Of a DNA stretch of 8,152 nt, positions 6,848 to 8,152 are shown piece by piece. Position numbers and translations under genes: made by a program. A model generated the notes under the pieces. The model saw only the letters and a program-made list of their open reading frames with translations, was not told the origin of the DNA and did not search any database. Source of the DNA: Flavobacteriales bacterium (GTDB taxonomy: Bacteria; Bacteroidota; Bacteroidia; Flavobacteriales_D; Sanyastnellaceae); the NCBI GenBank assembly GCA_947457285.1, contig CANGVZ010000083.1:1-8152 (forward strand). Reading direction: 5' to 3'. Position 1 is the first letter of the stretch. Each line of letters begins with the position of its first letter.

Positions 6848-7321
6848 GTGGAGAGGATAGTGCAGAAGTACTCTTATGAGATGTGTCTGATGAAGGCACG
6901 CGCTTATTGCGACAAGGCAGAGCGCGCGCACCGTGACGTGCGCACCAAATTGGTACAATGGGGATTGTTTTCGGGAGATCGAGAAAAAATTATTTCCATT
7001 CTAATTGAAGAAGATCTATTGAACGAAACCCGCTATGCAGAGGCATTTGCGAATGACAAGTTCCGTTTTAACAAATGGGGAATTATGAAAATCGAGCAGG
7101 CACTTAAAGCCAAAGGTGTCAGCGAACGTAACATTAGAGATGCCCTCAAACGTATAGACCCCCGAGCGTATGAAGAGACTGTAAGAGAAATTGCTCAAAA
7201 GCGCCTAGACAGAGAAGCCGGAAAAGGGCTTCAAAATTGGCAAAAAGAGCAAAAAGTGATGCGATATCTTCTCTCGCGTGGATTTGATAGTGCTATTGTA
7301 AAAAAAGTACTATCTGCCTAA
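6848..7321 (+). CDS. recX: Regulatory protein RecX
   Basis: RecX binds RecA filaments and modulates, usually inhibits, recombinase and SOS co-protease activity. The protein of about 157 residues has the typical RecX size and helical three-repeat layout: YCDKAERAHRDVRTKLVQWGL, then IISILIEEDLLNETRYAEAFANDKFRFNKWGIMKIEQALKAKGVSERNIRDAL, then a C-terminal third repeat ending in LLSRGFDSAIVKKVL. The paired motifs LNETRYAEAFANDKF and KWGxxKIxxxLKxKGVS are the most family-specific part. The start is uncertain: TTG at 6845, GTG at 6848 and ATG at 6881 are all in frame with no Shine-Dalgarno. I chose GTG; ATG 6881 would still keep the conserved core. recA is not in the window. The link to the membrane-protein gene upstream looks positional only. 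Confidence 0.88.
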   Translation: MERIVQKYSYEMCLMKARAYCDKAERAHRDVRTKLVQWGLFSGDREKIISILIEEDLLNETRYAEAFANDKFRFNKWGIMKIEQALKAKGVSERNIRDALKRIDPRAYEETVREIAQKRLDREAGKGLQNWQKEQKVMRYLLSRGFDSAIVKKVLSA

Positions 7322-7366
7322 ATCATAGAAACATTATTGAAAAGAATAATTTAAATAACCTTTTAT

Positions 7367-7374
7367 TACTTTTG
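7367..7374 (+). promoter_or_regulatory. -7 promoter element of the DUF349 gene
   Basis: TACTTTTG matches the Bacteroidetes -7 consensus TAnnTTTG exactly and lies 43 nt before the ATG at 7417, so transcription would begin near 7380. No TTTG occurs 19-21 nt upstream; the nearest candidate, ATTG at 7336-7339, is about 27 nt away. The -33 element is therefore poor or absent. Together with a 95-bp gap after recX, this suggests a separate transcription unit. Confidence 0.5.
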
Positions 7375-7379
7375 TCCTG

Positions 7380-7403
7380 TACAAAGGTCACAAGACCATT
7401 GTA
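7380..7403 (+). repeat. 24-bp imperfect palindrome in the DUF349-gene leader
   Basis: Arms TACAAaGGTC (7380-7389) and GACCaTTGTA (7394-7403) are complementary at 9 of 10 positions, with one A-A mismatch and a 4-nt ACAA loop. It lies just after the predicted -7 element, at or immediately after the expected transcription start, and ends 13 nt before the ATG. It could be an operator for a dimeric regulator or a 5'-end RNA hairpin. There is no T-run after it, so it is not an intrinsic terminator. Confidence 0.55.
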
Positions 7404-7416
7404 AAAACACGTTCTG

Positions 7417-8152
7417 ATGAAGACTACATTGATTGACAAACTGCACGGATTGCTGGAAACAGAAGAGATTATGAGCATTCGTGAGGCGGTGAAGGAGATC
7501 CGAAACGATTGGAAAGCCGAATCTGCCAAAGAAAAACAATTACAGCTGGAAGCCTATAATGCGCTCCCCGCGGAAGAGGGAACTGAAAAGCCTGAGTTCG
7601 TGTACATTCCACACGAACTCGAAGGTAAGTTTCAAGAACTCTTAAAGCAATACGAAGATCGTATTGAAGAGCACGGCAAAAAATTGGCTGCCGAGCGTCA
7701 AAAGAATTATGAAGAGAAAGCTGCTATTCTAGCAGAATTCCAAAAGCTCATTACAGATGAAGAAAACATCGGTAAGGCTTTTAGCACTCACAAAGCATTA
7801 AAAGAAAAGTGGGACAGCATCGGTGATGTACCTGGTGATAAATACCATGAACTTCAAGATAATTGGCAAAAGCTTAACCACAGCTTTTTCTATAATATCA
7901 ATATCTATAAAAGTCTTCAAGATCACGATCTGAAGATCAATCAAAAGAAGAAAGAAGAATTGATTCAAGAAGTAAAATCTCTTGAGTCGATTACTGCTGT
8001 GAACGAATTGGAGGTTTTAGTAAAAAAATTCCAACGTGAATGGCTCAACATAGGCCCCTCTCCCAGAGAAACGTATAAAGAGTTGGGCGACACATTCTTT
8101 GGAATTCTTCGCGAATCACAAAATAGAATCCAGGCTCATTACGACGCCCTTC
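7417..8152 (+). CDS. DUF349 repeat protein, 3'-truncated by window edge
   Basis: The frame from ATG 7417 stays open through 245 codons to the right edge, so the C-terminus is missing; relatives in Bacteroidetes are often around 600 residues. The visible part is highly charged and almost entirely helical, with likely coiled coil and no signal peptide or membrane segment, so it is probably cytoplasmic. Two DUF349 repeats can be seen. One centres on LKEKWDSIGDVPGDKYHELQ (residues about 125-160). The second centres on FQREWLNIGPSPRETYKELG (about 205-240). Both share the W-x-x-I-G-x-x-P core and a preceding helical linker. The N-terminal 70 residues (MKTTLIDKLHGLLETEEIMS onward) lie outside the repeats. 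The biochemical function of DUF349 is not established as far as I know, so none is assigned. It is probably transcribed from its own promoter at 7367. Confidence 0.87.
   Translation, partial: MKTTLIDKLHGLLETEEIMSIREAVKEIRNDWKAESAKEKQLQLEAYNALPAEEGTEKPEFVYIPHELEGKFQELLKQYEDRIEEHGKKLAAERQKNYEEKAAILAEFQKLITDEENIGKAFSTHKALKEKWDSIGDVPGDKYHELQDNWQKLNHSFFYNINIYKSLQDHDLKINQKKKEELIQEVKSLESITAVNELEVLVKKFQREWLNIGPSPRETYKELGDTFFGILRESQNRIQAHYDAL

Noticed and set aside
6926..6954. GCGCAC/GTGCGC inverted repeat followed by ACCAAATTGGT in early recX
   Set aside because: Both lie inside conserved RecX coding sequence and are short; most likely by chance from Arg/His-rich codons.
7333..7350. ATTATT/AATAAT inverted repeat after recX as a terminator
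   Set aside because: The stem is only A-T pairs, too weak for intrinsic termination, and it is not followed by a clean T-run.

Overview
The window reads as ordinary chromosomal DNA of a member of the Bacteroidota (Bacteroidetes). The evidence is moderate GC (low-to-mid 40s by eye), start codons with almost no Shine-Dalgarno sequence in front of them, two sites matching the Bacteroidetes sigma-A -7 consensus TAnnTTTG exactly (one with a correctly spaced -33 TTTG), and a DUF349 protein of the kind common in this phylum. I cannot name a genus.

Layout. Bases 1-1049 (+) hold the 3' four-fifths of hflX, a ribosome-associated GTPase. It converges on a long minus-strand block with only 2 bp between the stop codons. 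That block, in transcription order from right to left, is prfB (release factor 2), fumC (class II fumarase), a rho-independent terminator, a class I aminotransferase, and a mannose-1-phosphate guanylyltransferase. The small gaps (20 and 19 bp) and the terminator/promoter between fumC and the aminotransferase suggest two bicistronic units, prfB-fumC and aminotransferase-manC. An 86-bp divergent region separates prfB from a plus-strand pair: an unnamed multipass membrane protein and recX, the RecA modulator. A separate gene then begins at 7417 from its own TAnnTTTG promoter. It encodes a protein with two DUF349 repeats and runs off the right edge.

The most informative detail is in prfB. An ORF call starting at 6058 misses the true N-terminus. 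The gene starts at 6092 in another frame, reads 22 codons to an in-frame UGA, and needs a +1 frameshift at CUU-UGA-C, preceded by AGGAGG with the same spacing as in E. coli prfB. This is the well-known RF2 autoregulatory frameshift. It is notable here because the rest of the window hardly uses Shine-Dalgarno sequences.

Other points of interest are an overlap of the fumC terminator tail with the next gene's -33 element, and a strong imperfect palindrome just downstream of the DUF349-gene promoter. I see no mobile element, CRISPR array, tRNA, rRNA or defence-type cassette, and no evidence for a previously undescribed system. The genes are mostly housekeeping: translation, the TCA cycle, amino-acid and nucleotide-sugar metabolism, and recombination control.
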